This document shows positions 1-7,979 of a DNA stretch of 64,000 nucleotides, piece by piece. Positions within the stretch are counted from its first letter, which is position 1, and each line of letters opens with the position of its first letter. The notes beneath the pieces are model-generated. The model was not told the origin of the DNA, did no database searches, and saw nothing but the letters and a program-made list of their open reading frames with translations. The position numbers and the translations under genes are program-made. Where the stretch lies: the NCBI GenBank assembly GCA_035695765.1, contig DASRRI010000060.1, positions 23,726-87,725 on the forward strand, written 5' to 3'. The stretch comes from Dongia_A sp035695765 (lineage in GTDB: Bacteria; Pseudomonadota; Alphaproteobacteria; Dongiales; Dongiaceae).

Positions 1-1475
1 AAATCTCGATCGAGACCCTGTTCTTCACGCTCGAGATCAACAAGCTCTCCGATGCTGACATGGAAGCAAAGCTGAAGCATGCGCCGCTGCGCCGCTATGC
101 GCCGTGGCTGGATACGGTGCGTGCCTTCCGCCCGCATCAGCTCCCCGACGATCTGGAGAAGATGCTGCACGAGCGCGACGTAGTCGGCCGGCAGGCCTGG
201 ATGCGCCTGTTCGACGAGACCATGGCTGACCTGCGCTTCGAGGTCGATGGCAAGAAGCTGACCAGCAATGAAGCGCTGAACCTGCTCTATGAGCAGGACG
301 GCGCCAAGCGCAAGGCGGCGGCGGACGCGGTCTCAAAGGGCCTCAGCGAAAACAAGCGCATTTTCGCGCTCGTTACCAATACCCTCGCCAAGGAAAAAGA
401 GATCGACGACAAGTGGCGCAAGTTCGCCCGGCCGGTTTCATCCCGCAACCTCGCCAACCAGGTCGAGGACGAGGTGGTGGATGCGCTGGTCGCAGCTGTC
501 AAGGCGAGCTATCCCAAGCTGTCGCATCGCTATTACAGGCTGAAGGCCAAGTGGCTCGGCCTGCCAAAGCTCAATTACTGGGACCGCAACGCGCCGCTGC
601 CGGATGATGACGATACGCCGATCGAGTGGAACGAGGCCCGGTCGCTGGTGCTGACGGCCTACAACGCCTTCTCGCCCAAGCTGGCCGAGGTCGGCCAGGT
701 GTTCTTCGAGAAGGGCTGGATCGACGTGCCGCCGCGGCCGGGCAAGGCTCCCGGCGCTTTCGCCCATCCGACGGTGCCGAGCGCCCATCCCTATCTGCTG
801 CTCAACTATCACGGGCGCACGCGCGACGTGATGACCCTGGCGCATGAGCTGGGCCACGGCGTGCATCAGGTGCTGGCCGCGCCGCAGGGGCAGCTGCTGT
901 GCGATACCCCGCTGACGCTGGCCGAGACGGCCTCGGTGTTCGGCGAGATGCTGACCTTCCGGGCGCTTCTGAAGCGCGAGACCGATCCGGAGGAGCGCAA
1001 GGTCCTGCTCGCCGGCAAGGTCGAGGACATGTTGAATACGGTCGTCCGCCAGATCGCGATGCATGAATATGAGCGGCGCCTGCATGACGCGCGGCGCGAG
1101 GGCGAACTGACGCCGGAACAGGTGTCGGAGATCTGGCTGGCGACCCAGCGGGAGGCGCTGGGCGATGGCGTCGACCTGCCGGAGGGGACGGGCTATGCGA
1201 CCTATTGGGCCTATATCCCGCATTTCATCCATGTACCGTTCTACGTCTATGCCTATGCCTTCGGTGATTGCCTGGTGAATTCGCTCTATGCGGCCTATCA
1301 GCAGGCCGAGGCCGGCTTTGCCGAGAAATATCTCGACATGCTGAAGGCCGGCGGCACCAAGCGGCATAAGGAACTGCTGGCGCCCTTCGGCCTCAACTCC
1401 GCTGACCCGGCCTTCTGGTCCAAGGGCCTTGGGGTGATCTCGGGCTTCATCGACGAACTGGAAAAGATGGGGTGA
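1..1475 (+). CDS. M3 family oligoendopeptidase, 5' end missing
   Basis: Zinc peptidase of the M3 (thimet oligopeptidase/PepF) family, expected to cut short peptides in the cytoplasm. The frame is open from base 3, so the N-terminus lies outside the window; an internal ATG at 60 is not the start. The zinc motif HELGHGVHQ (bases about 841-867) carries the HExxH signature, and the downstream ETASVFGEM segment supplies the third zinc ligand glutamate. The remaining 490 or so codons run to a clean C-terminus ending in LEKMG. The next gene starts 17 bases downstream on the same strand. Family assignment is firm; the exact peptide substrate is unknown. Confidence 0.93.
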   Translation, partial: ISIETLFFTLEINKLSDADMEAKLKHAPLRRYAPWLDTVRAFRPHQLPDDLEKMLHERDVVGRQAWMRLFDETMADLRFEVDGKKLTSNEALNLLYEQDGAKRKAAADAVSKGLSENKRIFALVTNTLAKEKEIDDKWRKFARPVSSRNLANQVEDEVVDALVAAVKASYPKLSHRYYRLKAKWLGLPKLNYWDRNAPLPDDDDTPIEWNEARSLVLTAYNAFSPKLAEVGQVFFEKGWIDVPPRPGKAPGAFAHPTVPSAHPYLLLNYHGRTRDVMTLAHELGHGVHQVLAAPQGQLLCDTPLTLAETASVFGEMLTFRALLKRETDPEERKVLLAGKVEDMLNTVVRQIAMHEYERRLHDARREGELTPEQVSEIWLATQREALGDGVDLPEGTGYATYWAYIPHFIHVPFYVYAYAFGDCLVNSLYAAYQQAEAGFAEKYLDMLKAGGTKRHKELLAPFGLNSADPAFWSKGLGVISGFIDELEKMG

Positions 1476-1491
1476 CGGCGCGGCCGTCCTG

Positions 1492-2841
1492 ATGACAGAC
1501 GAACGGAATTCTCTCGGTGGGCGCGTCATGCGCTACGCCCGGGTCGGCCGCGCAGTGGGTGGGCTGGCGGCGCGCGTCGCGGGCCAGCGTTATCTCGGCT
1601 TCAAGATCGACCGCGCCGTACATGCCGCGGAGCTGACGGCGGCGCTCGGTGGCCTCAAGGGCCCGCTGATGAAGGTGGCCCAGATCATGGCCACCATCCC
1701 CGACGCCTTGCCCAAGGAATATGTCCAGGAGCTGCAGCAGCTCCAGGCCAATGCGCCGGCAATGGGCTGGCCGTTCGTGAAGCGCCGCATGGCGGCGGAG
1801 CTCGGCGGCAGCTGGCTCACCAAGTTCAAGAGCTTCGAGCATGAGGCCGCCGCTGCCGCCTCGCTGGGCCAGGTGCATCGCGCGACGTCGCATGATGGCG
1901 AAGCGCTGGCCTGCAAGCTGCAATATCCGGATATGGCCTCGGCGGTCGAAGCCGATCTCTCGCAGCTCAGCATCATCTTCTCGATCTACGAGCGCTATGA
2001 CCGCGCGATCCACACCAAGGAAATCCATGGCGAGATCGCCGATCGCCTGCGCGAGGAGCTGGATTACGAGCAGGAAGCGCGTCACATGGCGCTCTACCGC
2101 CGCATGTTGGCGAGCGAGAAGCATGTGCACTTGCCCGAGCCGCTTCTGGACCTGTCGACCAAGCGCCTGCTGACCATGAGCTGGATCGACGGCAAGCCGG
2201 TGATGCAGGTGCTGGCGGGCAAGCCTTCGCTCGAGCTGCGCAACCGTATCGCCTACAACATGTTCCGGGCCTGGTACGTGCCGTTCTACGAATACGGTGT
2301 CATCCACGGCGACCCGCATCTCGGCAACTACACAATGCGGCCGAACGGGGATGTGAACCTGCTGGATTTCGGCTGCATCCGGATCTTCGAGCCGAAATTC
2401 GTGAAGGGCGTGATCGATCTCTATTACGCCCTCTTGAACGACGATCGCGATCTGGCGGTATCGGCCTATGAAAGCTGGGGCTTCAAGGGGCTGTCGCGCG
2501 AAGTCATCAATGTCCTCAATCGCTGGGCGCATTTCGTCTATGGCCCGCTGCTGGAGGACAAGGAGCGCAAGATCCAGGATGCCGAGACCGGTGTCTATGG
2601 CCGCGAAGTGGCGGAAGGCGTGCATGCGGAACTGCGCCGCCTCGGCCCCGTCACGCCGCCCAAGGAATTCGTCTTCATGGACCGAGCCGCCATCGGCCTT
2701 GGCTCGGTTTTCATGCATCTCAAGGCGGAGATCAACTGGTACCGCTTGTTCCACGAGCTCATCACCGGCTTCGATGTGAAAGCACTCGATAAGCGGCAGA
2801 AGGCAGCGCTCATGGACGCAGGCCTCAAGAAGCAGCGTTAG
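1492..2841 (+). CDS. ABC1/UbiB (AarF) family protein kinase-like protein
   Basis: Atypical kinase-fold protein of 449 residues. Members of this family support ubiquinone biosynthesis or handle lipid-related ATPase functions. The family-specific N-terminal loop is present as KVAQ (residues 61-64, in place of the commoner KxGQ). An invariant lysine lies in ACKLQYPD, the catalytic loop HGDPHLGNY is near residue 273, and the metal motif DFG is near residue 292. There are no long hydrophobic C-terminal segments like those of enteric UbiB, so it may be a soluble ABC1 paralogue. It lies 17 bp after the peptidase and 26 bp before a glutathione transferase. Confidence 0.9.
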   Translation: MTDERNSLGGRVMRYARVGRAVGGLAARVAGQRYLGFKIDRAVHAAELTAALGGLKGPLMKVAQIMATIPDALPKEYVQELQQLQANAPAMGWPFVKRRMAAELGGSWLTKFKSFEHEAAAAASLGQVHRATSHDGEALACKLQYPDMASAVEADLSQLSIIFSIYERYDRAIHTKEIHGEIADRLREELDYEQEARHMALYRRMLASEKHVHLPEPLLDLSTKRLLTMSWIDGKPVMQVLAGKPSLELRNRIAYNMFRAWYVPFYEYGVIHGDPHLGNYTMRPNGDVNLLDFGCIRIFEPKFVKGVIDLYYALLNDDRDLAVSAYESWGFKGLSREVINVLNRWAHFVYGPLLEDKERKIQDAETGVYGREVAEGVHAELRRLGPVTPPKEFVFMDRAAIGLGSVFMHLKAEINWYRLFHELITGFDVKALDKRQKAALMDAGLKKQR

Positions 2842-2867
2842 ACAATCCTCATCTGGGAAGGACCATC

Positions 2868-3512
2868 ATGGCACTGACATTCTATTTCGGCTCGGGCTCG
2901 CCGTTTGCCTGGAAAGTCTGGCTGACGCTGGAGCACAAGGGAATCCCCTATACAGCCAAGCAACTGTCATTCGATAAGGATGAGACCAGGACACCTGAAT
3001 TTCTCAAGATCAACCCGCGCGGCAAGGTGCCGGCCATCGTCGATGACGGGCTCGCGCTCTCTGAATCGAACGCGATCTGCGAGTATCTGGAGGAGAAATA
3101 CCCGCAGCACCCGCTGCTGCCTAAGGACGCGAAAGGCCGCGCCCTCGTCCGCCGGCTGATCGGCGAGGCCGATGACAGCCTCTACGAAGCCGGCAGTGAC
3201 CTGATGACGAAGGTGCTTTACACCGCTGAGGCCGAGCGCGATCAGAAGCAGATCGCCGATGCGAAGGCAAGGCTGCGCGAAGAGCTGGCGTACTGGCGCA
3301 GCAATCTATCGGGTGATTTCTTCGCCAACCAACTCAGCCTCGCCGATTTCGCGGTCTATCCTTATATGCGGATGCCGGTGCGGCTGGAGCAGCGGGTGCC
3401 CGGAATGGGCCTCAAGCGCGAGGAACTGCCGGCGAATGTCGCCGCATGGATGAAACGCATCGAGGCGCTGCCCTATTTCGAGCGCACAATCCCGCCGCAC
3501 TGGAAGGAATAA
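2868..3512 (+). CDS. Glutathione S-transferase family protein
   Basis: Protein of 214 residues with the GST fold: an N-terminal thioredoxin-like domain (about residues 1-80) and an all-helical C-terminal domain. The glutathione-binding cis-proline region reads RGKVPAIV and is followed by the SNAIC(E)YLEE segment that contacts the gamma-glutamyl group. The start ATG follows a good purine-rich site (GGGAAGGACC) 9 bases upstream. It probably conjugates glutathione to electrophiles or acts as a peroxidase; the substrate cannot be read from sequence. It is downstream of the ABC1 gene and convergent with the PAS-domain gene. Confidence 0.88.
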   Translation: MALTFYFGSGSPFAWKVWLTLEHKGIPYTAKQLSFDKDETRTPEFLKINPRGKVPAIVDDGLALSESNAICEYLEEKYPQHPLLPKDAKGRALVRRLIGEADDSLYEAGSDLMTKVLYTAEAERDQKQIADAKARLREELAYWRSNLSGDFFANQLSLADFAVYPYMRMPVRLEQRVPGMGLKREELPANVAAWMKRIEALPYFERTIPPHWKE

Positions 3513-3515
3513 GCG

Positions 3516-4190
3516 TCAGCGCGGCTCGCGCTCGGCGCGCATCTGCTCGCGCAGGTCGTCCAGCCTGCGTTCATCCGCATCGCTGACGAAGGTGTCACCG
3601 ATCGCATAGTTGCCGACTAGGATGCGCTCGACCCGTTCGCCATCGCCGTGGGGCAGGACGAGGCGCGCCCAAGACCGATCCTTGAAGATGACCATCGCCG
3701 GGCTGATGGTGAAGAGAGCTTCCCGACGCCGCAATACCGCGCGATAGCCTGCCAGATAGAATGCGGGGCCGGGGCCTTTCAGGATCCTCCGCATCTCATC
3801 GACCGTGCTGCCGGTCCAGTCGTAGCGCGCAGCCTCCGCCACTTGGGTCCCGAACAGCCGGAAGCGGAAATCTGCGCCGCCCTCCAGCACGTCCAGGATG
3901 ATGACATTGCCGAGCACCGGTTTCAGGACCAATGGGTCGATGGCGGCGACTGGCGGCATGGCGGCACGTCCGCGCGCCTCGTCCCAATAGTTGAGAAGAA
4001 ACCGCAGCCCGTCGAGTGGAAGCCGATCCAGCGTTGGCGACCAGAGGATAAGAGGTGCCGCCCGATCGCGCGCGATGAAGAGGCGGTCCACAGTCGGAGA
4101 GGCGTTTGCAGTCGCCAGTTCCTCGGCCATCCGCTCCACCACCCGCGGGTCGATCTCCTCAATCTCGGTGCCGATCTGTGAGTCCGACAT
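3516..4190 (-). CDS. PAS_5 domain-containing protein
   Basis: Protein of 224 residues. The central part (LLNYWDEARG, then LKPVLGNVIILDV, FRFRLFGTQ and DWTGSTVDEM) matches the alphaproteobacterial PAS_5 family, in which a PAS-like sensor domain stands alone without an output domain. It has no signal peptide or membrane segment, so it should be cytoplasmic. Function is unknown beyond presumed ligand sensing. It is convergent with the GST gene, with only 3 bases between the stops, and its start faces the pnt promoter region. Confidence 0.75.
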   Translation of the reverse strand: MSDSQIGTEIEEIDPRVVERMAEELATANASPTVDRLFIARDRAAPLILWSPTLDRLPLDGLRFLLNYWDEARGRAAMPPVAAIDPLVLKPVLGNVIILDVLEGGADFRFRLFGTQVAEAARYDWTGSTVDEMRRILKGPGPAFYLAGYRAVLRRREALFTISPAMVIFKDRSWARLVLPHGDGERVERILVGNYAIGDTFVSDADERRLDDLREQMRAEREPR

Positions 4191-4500
4191 GTGCCCCCGC
4201 CATATGGTCCCAATTCTACACCAAGGCGCGATTCGACGGAGCGGTGCAAAAGGTGATGGTTGCTTGCGGTTGGTTCCTGCACCATTTCACACTTCGAGTT
4301 GGCCTTAGGCACGTCTTGTTCACTCCAGCCAAACTGTGCAATATGCGGCCGCTTACGTGCGGGTGAGCGGATTCGACGCAGCAAACGGTCGAGAATCGGC
4401 CAATCGCAGGGGAGAATCGCACAATCGGGCGGGACAGCGGCGCTAGCCTTGAGGCCTGCCTTCAGGGGTGACACCGGATGGGTGAACCGGGGGAGAAAGC
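4191..4500. other. Intergenic region between divergent PAS gene and pnt operon
   Basis: A 310-bp gap that must hold the promoters of both the PAS_5 gene (minus) and pntAA (plus). A strong ribosome site (GGGGGAG) sits just before the pntAA start. I found no convincing -35/-10 pair, no hairpin with a T-run and no credible small ORF. Confidence 0.5.
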
Positions 4501-5649
4501 ATGAAAATCGGCGTGATAAAGGAGCGGCGGCCCAACGAAAAGCGCTGCGCGGTTTCTCCCGATACGATCAAGAAATATGTAGGCCTGGGTGCGGAGGTGC
4601 TGGTGGAGACCGGCGCCGGCGCTGGCTCCTCGACGCCGGACAGCGCCTATGAAGCGGCGGGCGCCAAGATCGTGGCGGATGCACGCGCCGCCCTCAGCGA
4701 CGCCGATGTCGTGCTGAAGGTCCAGCGCCCGCTGACGGCAGCCGACGGCGGCCCTGACGAGCTCTCGCTCATGAAGCGCGGCGCCCTGCTGGCGGCCAGC
4801 CTTAATCCCTACGGCGCCAAGGACCAGATCAATTCCTATGCCCATGCCGGCATCATTGCCTGCGCCATGGAACTGATGCCGCGTATCAGCCGCGCGCAGA
4901 ACATGGACGTGCTCAGCTCGCAATCGAACCTCGCCGGCTACAAGGCTGTCCTGGATGCGGCGGCGGAGTTCGGACGCGCCTTCCCGATGATGATGACGGC
5001 GGCGGGGACAGTCGCGCCGGCGCGCGTCTTCATCATGGGTGTCGGGGTCGCGGGGCTGCAGGCGATCGCGACTGCTCGCCGTCTCGGCGCCATCGTCTCG
5101 GCGACGGATGTGCGGCCGGCGACCAAGGAGCAGGTGGAAAGCCTCGGCGCCACTTTCGTCGCGGTGGAGGACGAAGAATTCAAGCAGGCCGAAACCGCCG
5201 GGGGCTACGCCAAGGAGATGAGCGACGCCTACAAGGCGAAGCAGGCGGCCTTGGTCGCCGAACACATCAAGAAGCAGGACATCATCATCACCACCGCGCT
5301 CATCCCCGGGCGCAAGGCGCCGGTGCTGGTCAGCGAGGACATGGTGAAGAGCATGAAGCCGGGATCGGTCATCGTCGACCTGGCGGTGGAGCAGGGCGGC
5401 AATTGCCCGCTTTCCGAACTCGGCAAGGTGGTCGAGAAGCATGATGTGAAGCTGGTCGGCCATGCCAACGTGCCGAGCCGCCTTGCTGCCGATGCAACCT
5501 CACTCTACGCCCGAAACCTGCTCAACTTCCTGACGCTCCTGATCGACAAGGAGACCAAGGGCCTCAAGATCAACTGGGAGGATGAGATCGTGAAAGGTGT
5601 CGCGCTGACTCGCGACGGCCAGACCATCCATCCCAACTTCAAGGCGTAA
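4501..5649 (+). CDS. pntAA: NAD(P) transhydrogenase subunit alpha 1 (domain I, NAD-binding)
   Basis: Soluble NAD(H)-binding domain I of the proton-translocating transhydrogenase, which uses the proton gradient to drive hydride transfer from NADH to NADP+. At 382 residues it has the length of the split alpha-1 subunit of alphaproteobacteria, not the fused PntA of enterics. Visible motifs are the N-terminal KERRPNEKR, the RAQNMDVLSSQ loop and the Rossmann segment GVGVAGLQAIATA. The start has an excellent GGGGGAG site. It is followed after 14 bp by pntAB and then pntB, forming a three-gene operon. Confidence 0.97.
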   Translation: MKIGVIKERRPNEKRCAVSPDTIKKYVGLGAEVLVETGAGAGSSTPDSAYEAAGAKIVADARAALSDADVVLKVQRPLTAADGGPDELSLMKRGALLAASLNPYGAKDQINSYAHAGIIACAMELMPRISRAQNMDVLSSQSNLAGYKAVLDAAAEFGRAFPMMMTAAGTVAPARVFIMGVGVAGLQAIATARRLGAIVSATDVRPATKEQVESLGATFVAVEDEEFKQAETAGGYAKEMSDAYKAKQAALVAEHIKKQDIIITTALIPGRKAPVLVSEDMVKSMKPGSVIVDLAVEQGGNCPLSELGKVVEKHDVKLVGHANVPSRLAADATSLYARNLLNFLTLLIDKETKGLKINWEDEIVKGVALTRDGQTIHPNFKA

Positions 5650-5663
5650 GGAGAGAGCGCGCC

Positions 5664-6002
5664 ATGGAAACGACCAACGCAGTTGCGCAAGTCGGCGAAG
5701 CCGCCACGCAGATGGTGCACGCGCCGTTCGTGTTCCTGTTCACCGTGTTCGTGCTGGCCTGCTTCGTCGGCTATTACGTGGTCTGGCGGGTGACGCCGGC
5801 GCTGCATTCGCCGCTGATGGCCGTGACCAACGGCATCTCATCGGTCATCATCGTCGGCGCGCTGATCGCGGCAGGCCCCGCCGATCTCAGCTTCAGCCAG
5901 ATTATGGGTTTCGTCGCGGTGGCGCTGGCCTCGGTCAATATCTTCGGCGGGTTCCTGGTGACCTACCGCATGCTCTCCATGTTCAAGAAGAAGGGCCGCT
6001 GA
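5664..6002 (+). CDS. pntAB: NAD(P) transhydrogenase subunit alpha 2 (membrane)
   Basis: Small membrane subunit of 112 residues with three to four hydrophobic helices (for example FVFLFTVFVLACFVGYYVVW and the ISSVIIVGALIAAG stretch). It corresponds to the transmembrane tail of enteric PntA and, with PntB, forms the proton channel. A GGAGAG site lies about 10 bases before the ATG. It sits between pntAA and pntB with short gaps. Confidence 0.96.
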   Translation: METTNAVAQVGEAATQMVHAPFVFLFTVFVLACFVGYYVVWRVTPALHSPLMAVTNGISSVIIVGALIAAGPADLSFSQIMGFVAVALASVNIFGGFLVTYRMLSMFKKKGR

Positions 6003-6025
6003 GGCGGATCGGGGGAAACGATACC

Positions 6026-7420
6026 ATGAACGAGACCCTTACCGCCTTCCTGTATCTGATCGCATCGGTCTGCTTCATCATGGCCCTGCGCGGCCTCTCC
6101 TCGCCGGAAAGCTCTCGTGGCGGCTTGCTCTATGGCCTCGTCGGCATGGCGATCGCGATCGTTACCACAGTCGCGCTGCCGATCGTCCAGAGCTACTGGT
6201 TCATCATTGCCGGCATCATCGCCGGTGGCCTGGTCGGCACGGTGATCGCCAAGCGCATCCAGATGACCGCGCTGCCGCAACTGGTTGCGGCTTTCCACTC
6301 GCTGGTTGGTCTGGCGGCGGTCGCGGTCGCGGCGGCGGCGTTCTATGCGCCGGCCAAGTTCGGCATTGGCGACGTCGGCGCGATCCATCCAGGCAGCCTG
6401 GTGGAAATGGGACTCGGCGTCGCGGTCGGCGCCGTCACATTCACCGGCTCGATCATCGCTTTCGCCAAGCTGCAGGCGCTGATGTCCGGTGCGCCTCTGG
6501 TGTTTCCGGGACAGCATATCCTCAATGCCGCGCTCGGCATCGGCATCATCGCGCTGATCGTCGCGGTCATCGTCACGCAGTCGGAGCTCGCCTTCTGGGG
6601 CCTGGTGGCGGTGTCGCTGCTGCTCGGGTTCCTCTTGATCCTGCCGATCGGCGGCGCCGACATGCCGGTGGTCGTCTCGATGCTGAATTCCTATTCCGGC
6701 TGGGCGGCCTGCGGCATCGGGTTCACCCTTTCCAACACCTTGCTGATCGTGACCGGCGCTCTCGTCGGCTCCTCGGGCGCGATCCTCAGCTACATCATGT
6801 GCAAGGGCATGAACCGCTCGATCTTCAACGTGATCCTGGGCGGCTTCGGCACCGACAGCGGCGGGGCTGCCGCTGCGGCCAAGAGCGGCGACAAGCCGAT
6901 CAAGGCAGGCAGCGCGGAAGACGCCGCCTTCATCATGAAGAACGCGGCAAGCATCATCATCGTGCCGGGCTATGGGATGGCGGTGGCACAGGCCCAGCAC
7001 GCGCTGCGCGAGATGGCGGATCTCCTGAAGGAGGAGGGCGCCAAGATCTCCTACGCCATCCACCCGGTGGCGGGTCGCATGCCGGGCCATATGAACGTAC
7101 TGCTGGCCGAAGCCAGCGTGCCCTATGACGAAGTGTTCGAGCTGGAAGACGTCAACCGCGACTTCGCCCAGGCCGACGTCGCCTTCGTGATCGGCGCCAA
7201 TGATGTCACCAACCCGGCGGCGAAGACCGATCCTAAGAGCCCGATCTTCGGCATGCCGATCCTGGACGTGGAGCAGGCGAAGACCGTCCTGTTCGTGAAG
7301 CGCTCGATGGCGTCGGGTTATGCCGGCGTCGATAACGAGCTGTTCTTCCGCAACAACACCATGATGCTGTTCGGCGACGCCAAGAAGATGTGCGAGGATA
7401 TCGTCAAGTCGCTCGGCTAG
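6026..7420 (+). CDS. pntB: NAD(P) transhydrogenase subunit beta
   Basis: Beta subunit of 464 residues. About nine transmembrane helices occupy residues 1-260 and a soluble NADP(H)-binding domain III the remainder. Domain III shows the nucleotide motif VPGYGMAVAQAQH and the later GANDVTNPAA segment typical of PntB. It completes the transhydrogenase with PntAA and PntAB, supplying NADPH for biosynthesis and glutathione reduction. The start is preceded by CGGGGGAAAC. No intrinsic terminator is evident downstream. Confidence 0.97.
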   Translation: MNETLTAFLYLIASVCFIMALRGLSSPESSRGGLLYGLVGMAIAIVTTVALPIVQSYWFIIAGIIAGGLVGTVIAKRIQMTALPQLVAAFHSLVGLAAVAVAAAAFYAPAKFGIGDVGAIHPGSLVEMGLGVAVGAVTFTGSIIAFAKLQALMSGAPLVFPGQHILNAALGIGIIALIVAVIVTQSELAFWGLVAVSLLLGFLLILPIGGADMPVVVSMLNSYSGWAACGIGFTLSNTLLIVTGALVGSSGAILSYIMCKGMNRSIFNVILGGFGTDSGGAAAAAKSGDKPIKAGSAEDAAFIMKNAASIIIVPGYGMAVAQAQHALREMADLLKEEGAKISYAIHPVAGRMPGHMNVLLAEASVPYDEVFELEDVNRDFAQADVAFVIGANDVTNPAAKTDPKSPIFGMPILDVEQAKTVLFVKRSMASGYAGVDNELFFRNNTMMLFGDAKKMCEDIVKSLG

Positions 7421-7446
7421 CGACAAACGCGCCAACCGAACCGCAC

Positions 7447-7462
7447 CTTACGAATCGTCAAG
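7447..7462. promoter_or_regulatory. Palindromic site copy 1 (CTTACGAATCGTCAAG)
   Basis: The most diverged arm arrangement of the three copies. It shares CTTACGAATC and the following AAGTTG with the copy at 7775. It lies 27 bp after pntB. It is probably an operator for a DNA-binding regulator; no regulator is assigned. Confidence 0.4.
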
Positions 7463-7719
7463 TTGCGTTTGCAGGGCACGTGCCGTTCACTTCGAATTAG
7501 CGGAGTGAATGATGCATGGCACGGCTTGGCGAACGAGATGGGTGCTCTCTGGCCTCGACTGGGCTGTTTCGCCCTATCGATGGCGGAATCGTCAGTGAGG
7601 CCAGCGACCTGACGTTTCTCGACTTCATAGACGACACGCTTACCACGATCCTGACAATAGGGTCTGCGGTTGGCGTTGCCATGCTCGGCCAATGCATGCC
7701 CAGCACGCGCAGCCATCTC

Positions 7720-7735
7720 GTGACGAATTTGTAAC
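7720..7735. promoter_or_regulatory. Palindromic site copy 2 (GTGACGAATTTGTAAC)
   Basis: Matches the copy at 7775 at most positions (core ACGAAT, then GTAA). It forms an imperfect inverted repeat about 245 bp upstream of the RTX-type start. Confidence 0.4.
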
Positions 7736-7774
7736 ATGGTCGCCGAAACAATGACGCCGGTCTGCGACGTCAGT

Positions 7775-7790
7775 CTTACGAATCCGTAAG
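7775..7790. promoter_or_regulatory. Palindromic site copy 3 (CTTACGAATCCGTAAG)
   Basis: Perfect 6-bp arms, CTTACG and CGTAAG, around a 4-bp centre. It is about 190 bp upstream of the RTX-type gene and is the best-formed copy of the family. Its symmetry suggests a dimeric regulator. Confidence 0.45.
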
Positions 7791-7979
7791 TTGAGTATCG
7801 TCGCGTCTTGACTGAGGATTCCGGCGCCATGGGACCGCTCCTCGTGAGCGGGTGGATGGCATCATCGGCAAGTAACGTTGGGGTTCGACCGGCAGTGACG
7901 GCGAGCTCGAGAGAAGGTTGTCGGCTTTGGTCGGGGAGGCTTTCAAGCGAGGGTTAAGCATCCACGAAAGGAGACCGAG

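Larger units (their letters stand above)
7421..7979. other. Long intergenic region with three related palindromic sites
   Basis: A 559-bp gap between pntB and the RTX-type gene. Its only structured content is three copies of a 16-bp imperfect palindrome (entered separately). Short open frames exist on both strands, but none has a ribosome site plus recognisable protein sequence. A strong AAGGAGA site at the right edge belongs to the RTX-type gene. Confidence 0.5.

Noticed and set aside
5963..7435. A 490-codon open frame on the minus strand opposite pntB
   Set aside because: Its translation is His/Arg/Asp-rich low-quality sequence, and the plus strand encodes a clear PntB. It is a GC-rich antisense shadow.
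7516..7734. A 72-codon plus-strand frame in the long intergenic region
   Set aside because: No ribosome site is present, one palindromic site lies inside it, and the translation resembles no family.
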